64,000 nt of DNA from Clostridiaceae bacterium M8S5 (GTDB lineage Bacteria; Bacillota; Clostridia; Tissierellales; MCWD3), in the NCBI GenBank assembly GCA_029227815.1, contig CP118523.1:3038001-3102000 (forward strand), in the 5' to 3' direction. The translations under genes and the position numbers were made by a program. Positions within the stretch are counted from its first letter, which is position 1; every line of letters begins with the position of its first letter. This document shows, in pieces, positions 36,724-45,798 of the stretch. The notes under the pieces are model-generated. The model was not told the origin of the DNA. It was given only the letters and a program-made list of their open reading frames with translations, and did not search any database.

Positions 36724-37446
36724 CTAAAAAGTTATAAATTTTATATCTCCCCAAATACCTAGTTTATCATTTATCACAATCAATACCCCAATTATATCAG
36801 GTATACTTTTAACGAATCTAATTCCTTTAGTTATATCTTCTTCTGATTTTATGATATTGCAAGTTGCGGTTGCTACTGCATCTGCTAGTATAGTATCTTT
36901 AGATAACACAACAACTGCATCAGCCTTTCCAAAGCTTAATGAGTGCCCTATCATTCCTGATGAAGTACATATACCTATTGGAGATTCATTAGGATTTATT
37001 TCAATTCCTATTTTTTGCGAGAGAGATGATGTGCCGGCATAAATCGAAATAATTCTTTTTTTATTTGAAGCTACAAATAAGTCTCCTCCATTTTCTATGA
37101 TTATTTCATTGCTATGTTTTAATAAATCCTTCCCTACATACTCCGCCATAGCTCCAGCTACTCCAGCCATAGGTCCAACACCAGCTCGGTTTGATGCATT
37201 AATCATAGCATTTGCTATCAAAGGCGCATTAACATCTTCTTTAATAGGTTTTAGAGAGTGAATAAACTTTTTGTTCATATTACCGTACATCTCCAATTGA
37301 GACCTGTATTTTTTAATATACTGCATAGCTTCTTTTTTTAAATCAACATCTGCTGAAATATATAAATCTGTTTCTTTTATAATTGCAGTAAAATTAACTA
37401 AATTCGAAGTCTTCAAGCTTTTTCTATAAGTTCTTTCTTCATACAT
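36724..37446 (-). CDS. UPF0280/COG2122 protein (ApbE-like), sulfur assimilation
   Basis: The 240-residue protein belongs to UPF0280. NRAGVGPMAGVAGAMAEYV and ENGGDLF are family signatures, and FGKADAVVVLSK with DAVATATCN follows. The fold resembles ApbE flavin transferases. In Methanosarcina a COG2122 protein works with DUF39 and NIL-ferredoxin proteins in sulfide assimilation into homocysteine. The same three genes are adjacent here, under a SAM riboswitch. The ATG at 37444-37446 is preferred to a GTG three codons upstream. Confidence 0.82.
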   Translation of the reverse strand: MYEERTYRKSLKTSNLVNFTAIIKETDLYISADVDLKKEAMQYIKKYRSQLEMYGNMNKKFIHSLKPIKEDVNAPLIANAMINASNRAGVGPMAGVAGAMAEYVGKDLLKHSNEIIIENGGDLFVASNKKRIISIYAGTSSLSQKIGIEINPNESPIGICTSSGMIGHSLSFGKADAVVVLSKDTILADAVATATCNIIKSEEDITKGIRFVKSIPDIIGVLIVINDKLGIWGDIKFITF

Positions 37447-37461
37447 ACAATGCACCCTATA

Positions 37462-37770
37462 CTATATATATGAAATAGCTCTAGTAGGACATGCTCTTTT
37501 ACATGATTTACATGTCAGGCATTTTTTACTGTCAACCTGTATATGCCAATTTGCATCCATATTTAATGCAGATGCTTCACAAACTGCCGTACATGCACCA
37601 CAGTTAACACATTTATTTCTATTTATATTAATACTGATATTAGACTGAGCTAATCCTATTCCTTCTTTTTTAAGATAATTTATAGCATTAATTATCTCAC
37701 TTTCTTTTCCTTTAATTTCGATGAAGAAATTTCCATTTTCATTACATTTTATTTTTTTTGTTGTTGTCAT
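37462..37770 (-). CDS. NIL-domain ferredoxin for homocysteine synthesis
   Basis: The 102-residue protein joins a small NIL-type ligand-binding domain (residues 1-50) to two [4Fe-4S] motifs (CVNCGACTAVC and CLTCKSCKRAC). It is the usual partner of the DUF39 protein, probably supplying electrons for sulfur incorporation. It starts 3 bases after the DUF39 stop. Confidence 0.87.
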   Translation of the reverse strand: MTTTKKIKCNENGNFFIEIKGKESEIINAINYLKKEGIGLAQSNISININRNKCVNCGACTAVCEASALNMDANWHIQVDSKKCLTCKSCKRACPTRAISYI

Positions 37771-37773
37771 TTA

Positions 37774-38934
37774 TCATTCCTCCTTAATTTTCATTGCCTT
37801 AACTATATTGTTTTGTGGAAACCGTTGTATAGGCTCTTGAATAAAAAAATTACCATTCTCTATCCAAAATTTAAGCTCATTAGCAATTTTTCTAGCTTTC
37901 TGTAAACTAGATAGTGGAGTTGTCTTTATTTCTTTTCCATCAATTACTACTTTTCCACTTCTAAGTTCTTCATAGCTAACTTTCGCCACTGAAGGTTTAT
38001 TTTTTTTCTTAACACTATAATCTATAACACTTGTATATATGTCTTTATTTTCTACACATACCTTTTTCATCATATCTTCATCCAATATTGGTATTGGGAT
38101 ACCTATACCTACAAAAATAGATGTACCATAGTTTTCAAATACAGCAGGCTGAATATACTCAGTATCCATATCCTTCAAATCTCCAATAACAGCTAGTGTT
38201 GCTGCCGGTCCTAAAGTCACACCATTAACACCTCTATTAGCCGATGAATTAAACTGTGTTCCTTGCCACGACACATATCCTTGAGCACCTGCTAGGAAAA
38301 TCCTAGTACCTATTCCTATAGTTCTGTAATTAGGATCATTTAGCAATGGACTAAGTTCTCCTGATGTAGAATAGTTTATATTACCCTTGCTTGGCTTTAA
38401 TATTCCCATATATGTGTATATCTTTTTATCACTAGTATTTATTGCGGCTGCATAATTTTGATAAGCATTTCTAGGATTAAAAAGATAAGCCTCATTTAGG
38501 TCTTCTAATCTTACATTAGTTTGTACTTCACTTCTTGGATAACAATCTGTAGGACTTGCTTTGGCTTTCAATTCTATTTCTTTACCATCTATTAAATCAC
38601 ATATTACATGAGCACCACCATATTCTCTTCCTCTGTCTAATGATTCTTCTGTAGCACCTATGTAGGTATCAACTGCTGCAAGCCCTCCGCATGCCGTAAC
38701 ATTGTTTAGCGTGATTTTGCTCATCTTAATAGGCGGATCTGAATGCCCGAAATTTAAAAATGCCCCAGATGAACACATAGGCCCAAATGTTCCTGTAGTT
38801 ACTACATCTACCTGCTTAGTAGCTTCTTCTATTCCTTTTTCTTTTACAATACCGATTATTTCTTCTGCAGTTACAACCACTGCTTCCCCTTTCCTGATTT
38901 TTTCATTGATTTCTTGATAAGTTTTTTTAATCAT
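37774..38934 (-). CDS. DUF39 (COG1900) homocysteine biosynthesis enzyme
   Basis: The 386-residue protein is a COG1900 member with two conserved Cys segments, GTFGPMCSSGAFLNFGH (about residues 48-64) and VTACGGLAAVDTYIG. This family inserts sulfur into aspartate semialdehyde to give homocysteine in anaerobes, bypassing O-acetylhomoserine sulfhydrylase. It is the first gene after a SAM-I riboswitch and is followed by NIL-ferredoxin and UPF0280, which supports the role. Confidence 0.9.
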   Translation of the reverse strand: MIKKTYQEINEKIRKGEAVVVTAEEIIGIVKEKGIEEATKQVDVVTTGTFGPMCSSGAFLNFGHSDPPIKMSKITLNNVTACGGLAAVDTYIGATEESLDRGREYGGAHVICDLIDGKEIELKAKASPTDCYPRSEVQTNVRLEDLNEAYLFNPRNAYQNYAAAINTSDKKIYTYMGILKPSKGNINYSTSGELSPLLNDPNYRTIGIGTRIFLAGAQGYVSWQGTQFNSSANRGVNGVTLGPAATLAVIGDLKDMDTEYIQPAVFENYGTSIFVGIGIPIPILDEDMMKKVCVENKDIYTSVIDYSVKKKNKPSVAKVSYEELRSGKVVIDGKEIKTTPLSSLQKARKIANELKFWIENGNFFIQEPIQRFPQNNIVKAMKIKEE

Positions 38935-39017
38935 CTTTTAACTTACACTCCTTTCTTTGTAAATAAAGTTTAATAGTTTTAAAATTTAACTAACTATTGT
39001 CAAGTTATGATATATAA

Positions 39018-39160
39018 TATAAAAAAACTTTCTCTAAATGATATAGAGAAAGTTCGTTGATAACTCTTATCATTCGGCTATGCCGCTGGTTTTAGCACCT
39101 TGCATAAAGCAGGTTGCCGGACTTCTATGGGCCAGTTCCCTCAGTCACTCTTAATAAGAT
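39018..39160 (-). promoter_or_regulatory. SAM-I (S-box) riboswitch with intrinsic terminator
   Basis: Read on the minus strand, P1 arms lie near 39150-39160 and 39064-39072. Between them are the S-box core blocks GAGGGAACTGGCCC, CCGGCAACC and AAGGTGCTAAA. Directly downstream, AACTTTCTCT/AGAGAAAGTT (39027-39036 and 39045-39054) plus a T run forms the terminator of the expression platform. High SAM should therefore shut off the homocysteine operon. Confidence 0.93.
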
Positions 39161-39292
39161 TATTTAATTCGTTCTAATATATTTTTATAAAATTTGTTGG
39201 TATACCAACTTAATTAATAAAGATTATAAACTAAATATTATGGGCTGTCAACAAAAAAGTTTTATTAACTTATTCAATACTACATTTCTATT

Positions 39293-40039
39293 TTATTTCA
39301 AAACTGAACCTAAAAACTTTCCATAAGTCAATATTACTGCTTTATCATCATTAAATAATATAACCTCATCTATTTTCCCACCTGAGCCACAATTAGATAT
39401 GAACGTAATATCATCTACATTGTTTTTAAAGTCAACTTTGATATTCCTTTCTGAATTAGGTTCTAAAGTAATCATTAAAGGTTTATTATCCTCATTATAT
39501 GCTACATAACCATACTTGTTTGAAGTGCAATACAAGTCATTGCAAGAAGTTTTAATTCCTAAATGGAATTGTTGCTTTTTATTGCTGTGGTTTTTTAGCT
39601 TCACCTCTCCATCAAATTTAACTATTTCTTTATTATTTGTATCAAAATCATGCATACTTTGTTCTCCTATAAACTCTATCGACAATAATCCTTCTGCATT
39701 TTGTTTGCTCCATTTTGCATATCCATTAAGAGCAATATTAAATATAAAAATAGAAATACAAATCAATATAACTATTTCTTTATATTTAATTTTTAATTGC
39801 TTATAGCAATATTTATTTATACCAATTAATCCAATCATCATAGGAATTAAAAAGTATAAAATAGCAATATGTTTTCCGTTAGTCCAGGCTTCTATACCTA
39901 TAGCTTGTAACACATAATCTCCTAATGCAGGAAAATATCTAGTACTAAGCATCATAGATAATGCTATTATTGTTAATAACAACGAAGTAACTGCTAAAAT
40001 TTTATTTTTCAATATAACACCCCACTTGTTTTCTGTCAT
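39293..40039 (-). CDS. Hypothetical membrane protein with extracellular domain
   Basis: The 248-residue protein has three predicted membrane helices (about residues 14-30, 55-75 and 88-107). A polar beta-rich C-terminal domain follows, with a CNDLYC pair and one further Cys. Family not recognised. It lies among decayed genes but its frame is intact. Confidence 0.6.
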   Translation of the reverse strand: MTENKWGVILKNKILAVTSLLLTIIALSMMLSTRYFPALGDYVLQAIGIEAWTNGKHIAILYFLIPMMIGLIGINKYCYKQLKIKYKEIVILICISIFIFNIALNGYAKWSKQNAEGLLSIEFIGEQSMHDFDTNNKEIVKFDGEVKLKNHSNKKQQFHLGIKTSCNDLYCTSNKYGYVAYNEDNKPLMITLEPNSERNIKVDFKNNVDDITFISNCGSGGKIDEVILFNDDKAVILTYGKFLGSVLK

Positions 40040-40124
40040 AGTTTATATTACCATTTCTATTTCTTCTACGCAATTGGTTTTCTGACTTTAACAACTGCTC
40101 TCAATAAAATAAACACAGTAAGCA

Positions 40125-40178
40125 TTACTTGTTAACAACCGGCTGTACTCCATAAGACTTCCAATTGAGGCTGTCTTT
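40125..40178 (-). pseudogene. Fragment of a polysaccharide deacetylase
   Basis: The minus strand reads KDSLNWKSYGVQPVVNK before a stop. It aligns with DSLDWKFYGVQPVVDK of the larger remnant at 41059-41335, so it is a second copy reduced to about 18 codons. Confidence 0.45.
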
Positions 40179-40268
40179 ATTTTATACTATTTATGTATTC
40201 CTTTATTATCACATTGAAAAGAACCGTCTCTTTTTATTTTACGGTTCACACATATAGTTTTTCGCTAA

Positions 40269-40844
40269 AATAACTTCGGTTATGTAATTTCTTCTGGAAC
40301 TAGCATGGCAGCTCCATTTACTGCCGGAACAATAGCTTTAATACTGGATGCAAACAGTAGTTTAACAACTGAGCAGATAAAAAATATTATAACTTCTACA
40401 GCTGAAGATTGGTCTTCAAATGGTCAGGATATTGATTATGGATTTGGTAGATTAGATGGATATGAGGCTATCAAACAAGCAGGTGGCTTTAGTAGTGGAA
40501 TTAATATAGTTACACCTAACCATATATATAAGTCAGAAGACTTGGCACAAAAAGGTGCAACAGATATTTGGGAATTTAATGTTAATAATACTGATTATCC
40601 TATTGCTATAACATTAATAATGGATGATTGGAAATATAGTCTAGATTTCGACGTATATCTTTATGACCCAAGCGGTAATAAGCTGGGATCATCAACTTAT
40701 AAAGAGAGACAGGAAAATATATATTTGTTACCAAAAACTACTGGTACATACAAAATTAGAGTATTCTCATATCACGGTAGCGGGAAATATAACTTGGATT
40801 TAAGTACTGGTGGAAATAACTTAATCCTAGTACAAGATCAGTAA
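40269..40844 (+). pseudogene. Headless subtilisin-like serine protease
   Basis: The frame opens just after a stop codon at 40266-40268 and reads NNFGYVISSGTSMAAPFTAG, the catalytic-Ser segment of the S8 family. It continues with the end of the catalytic domain and a PPC-like beta domain (about 100 residues, FDVYLYDPSGNKLGSS). The Asp and His of the triad and any signal peptide are missing, and no N-terminal half is found upstream. It is a truncated remnant, although the first ATG (40305) could give a 179-residue product. Confidence 0.85.
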
Positions 40845-40912
40845 AAACTGAATTAGTACAAGATACTCGTAAACTAGATTTAAATAATACTACCTAAAAT
40901 TAAGACATAATA

Positions 40913-40971
40913 GGAAAATGTGAAGAAAAGGTTAAATCACTTAATAGTAGGCTATAGTTCTTCACATTTTC
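40913..40971. terminator. Long-armed stem-loop after the subtilase remnant
   Basis: Perfect 14-base arms (GAAAATGTGAAGAA and its complement) enclose a 31-base loop. No strong T run follows, so the role as terminator is likely but not sure. Confidence 0.5.
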
Positions 40972-41025
40972 TGTATGTTATCTGATGAAGTTATATAATA
41001 AATATTACTCCATTACAAAAAATAA

Positions 41026-41056
41026 AGCGTAACAACTACAGTCATCACGCTTCACT
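41026..41056. repeat. Diverged copy of the 36597 stem-loop
   Basis: AAAGCGTAACAAC followed by a complementary GCTTC-type arm resembles the stem-loop at 36597-36629 in sequence and in position after a deacetylase tail. Confidence 0.5.
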
Positions 41057-41058
41057 AC

Positions 41059-41335
41059 TTATTTAGATTTTATTTCTATTTGCTTACCAGTATTATCTAT
41101 ACGGAATTCTCCTTTGTATATCAGATGTGATACTGGTACTATTTTATACCCCTATTTTGTCAGTTTATCCAATATCAACGGTAAAAACTGTTCTACATAC
41201 TTGGCGTTATTGTGAAATAATACTATTGAACCATTCTTTACGTTTCGGTTACTTTATCTACTACTGGTTGCACTCCGTAAAACTTCCAGTCGAGGCTGTC
41301 AGCACTGGATATAAAAATACAACCTTGTATTCAAG
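41059..41335 (-). pseudogene. Polysaccharide deacetylase C-terminal remnant
   Basis: The minus strand reads EYKVVFLYPV, a frameshift, DSLDWKFYGVQPVVDKVTE, a frameshift, then NVKNGSIVLFHNNAKYVEQF. An in-frame TAG follows, then GYKIVPVSHLIYKGEF and a stop at 41059-41061. DSLDW and GSIVLFHNN are hallmarks of sporulation-type polysaccharide deacetylases of the PdaA/YlxY kind. Two frameshifts and one nonsense codon show decay. The catalytic N-terminal half is absent. Confidence 0.85.
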
Positions 41336-41420
41336 CCATTTCCAAGGCATAATACACAATAACTTCTCTTTAATTGTTGTTTTATTTATCTAATTTTATG
41401 TATTTTTTATATACTCAAAT

Positions 41421-41466
41421 AAATAGGAGTTAATCACATTCGTTTATGCGATTAACTCCTATTTTA
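41421..41466. terminator. Terminator after the gene at 41467
   Basis: Perfect 15-base arms (AAATAGGAGTTAATC and its complement) with a 14-base loop, flanked by A/T runs. Confidence 0.85.
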
Positions 41467-41991
41467 TTATTTCAATATTTCCATTTCTACTATTTTGCCC
41501 TTGTCTGGATATAACACATTCCACTCATATTGAATATTGAAAATCGCCTTACCATCAGTAACCTTAATATCCCAAATATCACTGTATTCAGAAAATCCAC
41601 AACTCAACACAAGTTTTTCATTGTTAATTATAATATAGTTTTTATTATTTTCTTGTAAAAGCTTTATACTATTAACATCATAGATTTTAATTGATCTCTG
41701 TTCTTTTAAGAAAATATTATTTATGGATATCAATACAGCCACAATGCTTACTACACAACAACTAGTTACTATTAACCTCTTCTTTATTTTTGCAAGAGTA
41801 TTTTCATTAGTATTTTTCTTAATTAATCTAAATCCAGCTAAAAATTCTATGGTAGCAAATCCATATAATAGAATAGCTAAAACAATCAAGCCTAACAAAT
41901 CTCTATTTTGAAAAAAGAATATAATGATAGATGTCATAACAATAATAATCACAATAGACGTAATTATATGAATCCATCCTTTTATTTCCAA
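41467..41991 (-). CDS. Hypothetical three-helix membrane protein
   Basis: The 174-residue protein has membrane helices at about 8-27, 33-53 and 74-92. A polar C-terminal domain of about 80 residues follows, with one Cys (LSCGFSEYSDIWDIKV). Its layout resembles the protein at 39293-40039, but I see no convincing sequence similarity. Family not recognised. Confidence 0.6.
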   Translation of the reverse strand: MEIKGWIHIITSIVIIIVMTSIIIFFFQNRDLLGLIVLAILLYGFATIEFLAGFRLIKKNTNENTLAKIKKRLIVTSCCVVSIVAVLISINNIFLKEQRSIKIYDVNSIKLLQENNKNYIIINNEKLVLSCGFSEYSDIWDIKVTDGKAIFNIQYEWNVLYPDKGKIVEMEILK

Positions 41992-42164
41992 TCTTTCGAA
42001 TTTGAAGAACCCTTGTTCTACTGAATGAAACTTAAATCATGAGGCTTTTTATATTAACTTTTAAAGGTACACAATAACTTTGAAACATAGACAAAGTATA
42101 GCATACCTTTAGTACTAATAAAATGTATCGATTATTTTACGCTTACACATTTACAGCTATTGGC

Positions 42165-42232
42165 TAAAACCTATATCACCTTCGGTGTTCGAGACTTTCA
42201 CCCTAAAGATTGCACCCATGCTAGGCGTACAT
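42165..42232 (-). mobile_element. 5' fragment of a group II intron
   Basis: The minus strand reads GTACGCCTAGCATGGGTGC and then AGGGTGAAAGTCTCGAAC. This is very like the conserved first bases of bacterial group II introns (GUGCGCC..GCAUGGGUGC). Nothing intron-like follows, so it is a relic. It differs from the 5' end of the larger intron at 43553-44967. Confidence 0.55.
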
Positions 42233-42235
42233 CAA

Positions 42236-42270
42236 AAAAGGTTGATGACAAATTATGTTTGTCATCAACC
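42236..42270 (-). terminator. Terminator after the CYTH gene
   Basis: GGTTGATGACAAA and TTTGTCATCAACC form a near-perfect stem-loop, followed by TTTTTTGAT on the minus strand. Confidence 0.85.
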
Positions 42271-42311
42271 TTAAGTGTATATATTACACTTCTTTAATTT
42301 GAAAAGATATT

Positions 42312-42926
42312 TTATTTTTTCATTTTTAAGTGAGTTAAAAATCTATCCGTCTTTGATAAAGAATCATCAAATGGGGTAATTTCCAATTCGTGTAAAAAAT
42401 TATCAAACTTATCTTTACATAACTCGTCTGCCTCAACTTCTATTTCATAATCAACATTATCCAAATAAGTACTTTTATCAATTATTATAGTATCAAATTC
42501 ATCAAACTTATACAGTTCTCTAACTGTTTTTAATTCTCCAATTACCATTACACATTCATTAATGTTAAAGTTGTTAATATTCTCATTAATAAACTTTTTT
42601 ATTGCAGGTATATTAAAAATATCTCTACTTGCTTTAATTTCCATCATTTCTTCATAAGTAATCTTTTTATTATACTCTTCTTTTATATGAATATTACTTC
42701 CTTCGTATTTTAATTTTCGTTTTATTGTAAACTCAAACTTTCCATCTCCAATTTTTCTTATTCTTGATGACATTTTGCTTTTATTCATTATATTATTATA
42801 TGAATCTATATAATAATTTATTTGTTCTATACTTTCTTCTTTAATATGATTATTTTTTAAGTATGTTCTTAATATTTTATAATCCTTTGCTGAAATCAAA
42901 TACTTTAATTCTTTTTCTAAATACAA
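42312..42926 (-). CDS. CYTH-domain (triphosphate tunnel) protein
   Basis: The 204-residue protein starts MYLEKELKYL with the ExExK signature at Glu4, Glu6 and Lys8. It keeps the alternating charged beta-strands of the triphosphate tunnel fold (SSRIRKIGDGKFEFTIKRKL; DYEIEVEADE). Family members hydrolyse triphosphates or make cAMP; which applies here is unknown. It starts one base past the stop of the HD gene, so the two are co-transcribed. Confidence 0.85.
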   Translation of the reverse strand: MYLEKELKYLISAKDYKILRTYLKNNHIKEESIEQINYYIDSYNNIMNKSKMSSRIRKIGDGKFEFTIKRKLKYEGSNIHIKEEYNKKITYEEMMEIKASRDIFNIPAIKKFINENINNFNINECVMVIGELKTVRELYKFDEFDTIIIDKSTYLDNVDYEIEVEADELCKDKFDNFLHELEITPFDDSLSKTDRFLTHLKMKK

Positions 42927-42927
42927 A

Positions 42928-43551
42928 TTAATACACCTCCAATTTATATAATTTTTTTAAATCTTGATTCAATAATTCATTAACATCATTATTTAACAAG
43001 TATTTTGCTACATTTATTAATCTGTGAGAGCATTCAAATCTAAGATAGCTCCTATCTAAATCCCCTAGCCTAACTCTATCTAAACCATCTGCATCTTTAA
43101 AAATTTTATATAATACTAATAGATTTGTGTCAACAAAATTAGCTTCTTTATCTGACTTACAATGACTCTCTACAATTTTTTTAATAATCATATTTTCATT
43201 AAGTGTCATATTATTTAATACTTTATACTTCATCGCTTTCTGAAAACTCTTTTCACCATGCACTAAACAAATACCATCTTTTTCTCTTCCAATATCATGT
43301 ATAGCACCAGCATGTAAAAGCAAACATTTTTCAACATCTGAAACTCTTAATAAGTTAGAAATCATTGCAATTAAAATCATTACTCTTACAGTATGATCAA
43401 CACCATGAATACCTTTTGGATTGAAAAAAAGTTTTTCAACGTCCTCTTTCAATAACTTAATCTTAACTATATCTTCTAAGGATAAATAAGGTAATTGTTT
43501 ATTTATCCTTTTACTTAATAGGAATAGGTAAAACTTTGAATAAATCTCCAT
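42928..43551 (-). CDS. HD-domain phosphohydrolase
   Basis: The 207-residue protein has HGVDHTVRV, the His-Asp pair in AGAIHDIGRE, and a later metal-binding His (VESHC) and Asp (KDADGLDR). These are the complete HD-domain metal set. The pairing with a CYTH protein suggests nucleotide or polyphosphate metabolism. Its ribosome binding site (GGAGGAAGG) lies in the trailing sequence of the upstream group II intron domain V, which is odd. Confidence 0.85.
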   Translation of the reverse strand: MEIYSKFYLFLLSKRINKQLPYLSLEDIVKIKLLKEDVEKLFFNPKGIHGVDHTVRVMILIAMISNLLRVSDVEKCLLLHAGAIHDIGREKDGICLVHGEKSFQKAMKYKVLNNMTLNENMIIKKIVESHCKSDKEANFVDTNLLVLYKIFKDADGLDRVRLGDLDRSYLRFECSHRLINVAKYLLNNDVNELLNQDLKKLYKLEVY

Positions 43552-43552
43552 T

Positions 43553-44967
43553 TTTTCCCTTCCTCCACACCGTACGTGAGACTTTCGAACTCATACGGCG
43601 TTCCATCAATATTTACTTATTTACGGATAATATAATTTTTTTACTTTTAAGACAGATTTTAATGAATTTTCTCCGTTTCTTTATTTATTTAATAGATATT
43701 CTATTTATAGCTGTTTAGTAATAAGTTTTTTATAAACATGAATTAATTTATGAATACCTAATAAATTTTAAAACTTAAAAAATTATAATTCCAAATGTAC
43801 ATTTGTTGTATTTTTATTCTTTTGATAAAATAGTGATTAAATAAAATGGATTAGTTAGAAGTAGTGAATCATTTGCATTAAAACCATATATAGTAGCATT
43901 AATTGCTAGCTAACCCTTAGTCATAAAGGACAACGCAAGTCTGCTTAACATATATATGCATAAGCTAAATGTCAATGATCAATATTCCACAATATAATTA
44001 ATTAGTATTTTGAGATTATTATATTTGTATATAATAGCATTTTAAATTTTTGTTTTCTTTCATGATATTTAAAATATTTTTTACTTGTAATTAAGTCAAA
44101 AATAAATTAAATATCATAATATCTTAAATACACCACTTACAGTATCCATTCAAACTCTTTATATAAAATAATCACATATTTCTCTAATACCAAATTAATT
44201 ATAATTAACTAGATTTAATTTCTAATTATTACTTTAATATTTAAATCGGTAGTAATCACCTTTTTTATCCATCGATTACATTCTTCATATACATACAGAA
44301 ATCACATCTATTCTGGATATCTGCTTTAATGTAAATATTGACTTGTGGCTATCCCTCCACTCCGTATTATTAGAGTTTCATTGGTACTATCCCACTACTT
44401 TCACTAATACAAAAGCAAGTTATTAGTATCTATCCATTTTCCTTGCTACCACTTCACAGGAAATAAGTCCTCCATGTTATCAGCTTACCACGTTCCGATA
44501 GTTCTATCCATATATATACCCTTAGGTAATTCCTTTGAGCCTGTTTGCTTGATACCACCTTTAATAGTATAAGGATTTTCATAATGGCAAATCTTACTCA
44601 CCCTCACAAACGCTACATTCTTGTAGCTGTAACATTTCTACTACATTGATTATAGACCCGTACATTCAGAATTTCGTCAGTCACAAATTTTTGTTGCAAC
44701 ATTCTTACCATAGATATTTTAAAGACTCCCGGTCTATCATACACTCATCCACCTCTGGTTCGCTTTTCCTCAGCTTAATCTGTTAGGATGTATTCTCAAC
44801 CGACTTCACCGAGCTTATAACGCTTCTTTTCTTATTCATTTCCACGCTATTCGGAGTATCAGAGAAAGCCCTTCAAGACGTTACCCTTTCATTTGACTTT
44901 TCAAACTATCAGTTCTTAAGCAATCTATTTGCTTAGGCAATACTTTTCATATTACAACGTGTCGCAC
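43553..44967 (-). mobile_element. ORF-less group II intron
   Basis: On the minus strand the intron starts GTGCGAC at 44967, inside the gene at 44933-45502. The next about 600 bases contain group II domain I-III-like blocks (AACGTCTTGAAGGGC; GAACGTGGTAAGC). Domain V is intact at about 43565-43603: a CGC triad, GTATGAG, TTCGAAAG, and the closing CTCACGTACGG. The domain IV position (about 43610-44330) is AT-rich and has no reverse transcriptase frame, so the intron cannot mobilise itself. Domain VI and the exact 3' end are not clear. Confidence 0.75.
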
Positions 44968-45502
44968 CACCATATTTATCTAGTTGATTTTTGTTAAGAT
45001 AATTTAATAGAGGCTCACTATTCCAAACATGAACTTCTGGTAGAAATCTTTTAACCTCTTTCTGATGTTTTTCAAACATTTCATCTAACTCATTCAATAA
45101 GTATATCTTTGGTTTTCTATCAACTTGTAGCGGATCAACATAAGTAAACGATATATCTTTATTGCTGAAATGAGAGATGTCAATACTTACCCAACCAGTT
45201 CTTGTCCATGGTCTTTCAGTTGATCCATAATACTTTTTCCTTCCCAAAAACATATAAATAGGATGCTTAAGTGCAGGACTTAAGCCTTTTCTGATAACTT
45301 CTTCATAAACATATTCTTCAAACTCAATTCGCTTCTTTAAATAATCTTCTGAATCTCTATGTCCTGGATCTGAAATACTAATTTTATCTAATACATCAGA
45401 AATTTTACTTTTATTTTTTATATCCAAAATATTATCAAATACTGGTCTACCTATCCTATAATATCTTGTCAGAATTCTAAAACAAATGTCTTCCTCACCC
45501 AT
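44933..45502 (-). CDS. Hypothetical protein interrupted by the group II intron
   Basis: The visible frame is 189 residues, but the last 11 codons (ATRCNMKSIA and stop) are read from the intron, which begins at 44967. The genuine 5' exon is 44968-45502, about 178 residues ending NQLDKYG. The protein is soluble and charged, with TERPWTRTGWVSIDISHF as its most distinctive stretch. I do not recognise the family. No obvious exon 2 was found past domain V, so the product is probably truncated unless the intron splices to an unseen partner. Confidence 0.6.
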   Translation of the reverse strand: MGEEDICFRILTRYYRIGRPVFDNILDIKNKSKISDVLDKISISDPGHRDSEDYLKKRIEFEEYVYEEVIRKGLSPALKHPIYMFLGRKKYYGSTERPWTRTGWVSIDISHFSNKDISFTYVDPLQVDRKPKIYLLNELDEMFEKHQKEVKRFLPEVHVWNSEPLLNYLNKNQLDKYGGATRCNMKSIA

Positions 45503-45798
45503 AGACTTCCTCCTTGTTTAATAAATAAATTAGCAGATAGCAAACTGTTGATATCCCTAATTTCATTAGTTTTAAGCCACTAACGTAAGTTTTTGACTTA
45601 TAATATACCAAAATATATTTTTTAATTAATCACCATAAACAAGAATTTCTTAATTGTTTATCACATTTCACGGATTAAGCAAATTTAAGTTCTTAGCCAT
45701 TAAGAAAAATAATTTTAGGAGATTAATATAGGTATTCTATAACCCTAACTATTCAAAACTACTTTTGTTTTTTCTGCTACCAATTCATATCCATTCAG
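45503..45798. other. AT-rich boundary between gene graveyard and biosynthetic cluster
   Basis: I see no gene, RNA or strong hairpin in these 296 bases. They probably hold the promoter of the interrupted gene and the 3' end of the cluster transcript. Confidence 0.4.

Noticed and set aside
40305-40844. Intact small secreted protease
   Set aside because: It begins in the catalytic-Ser motif; Asp, His and signal peptide are all missing.
41127-41393. Plus-strand 88-codon open frame
   Set aside because: It lies antisense over the decayed deacetylase, whose protein motifs are clear on the minus strand; the plus frame has no ribosome binding site.
44951-44968. True C-terminus of the protein at 44933-45502
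   Set aside because: The last codons coincide with the GTGCGAC start of the group II intron, so they are intron sequence.
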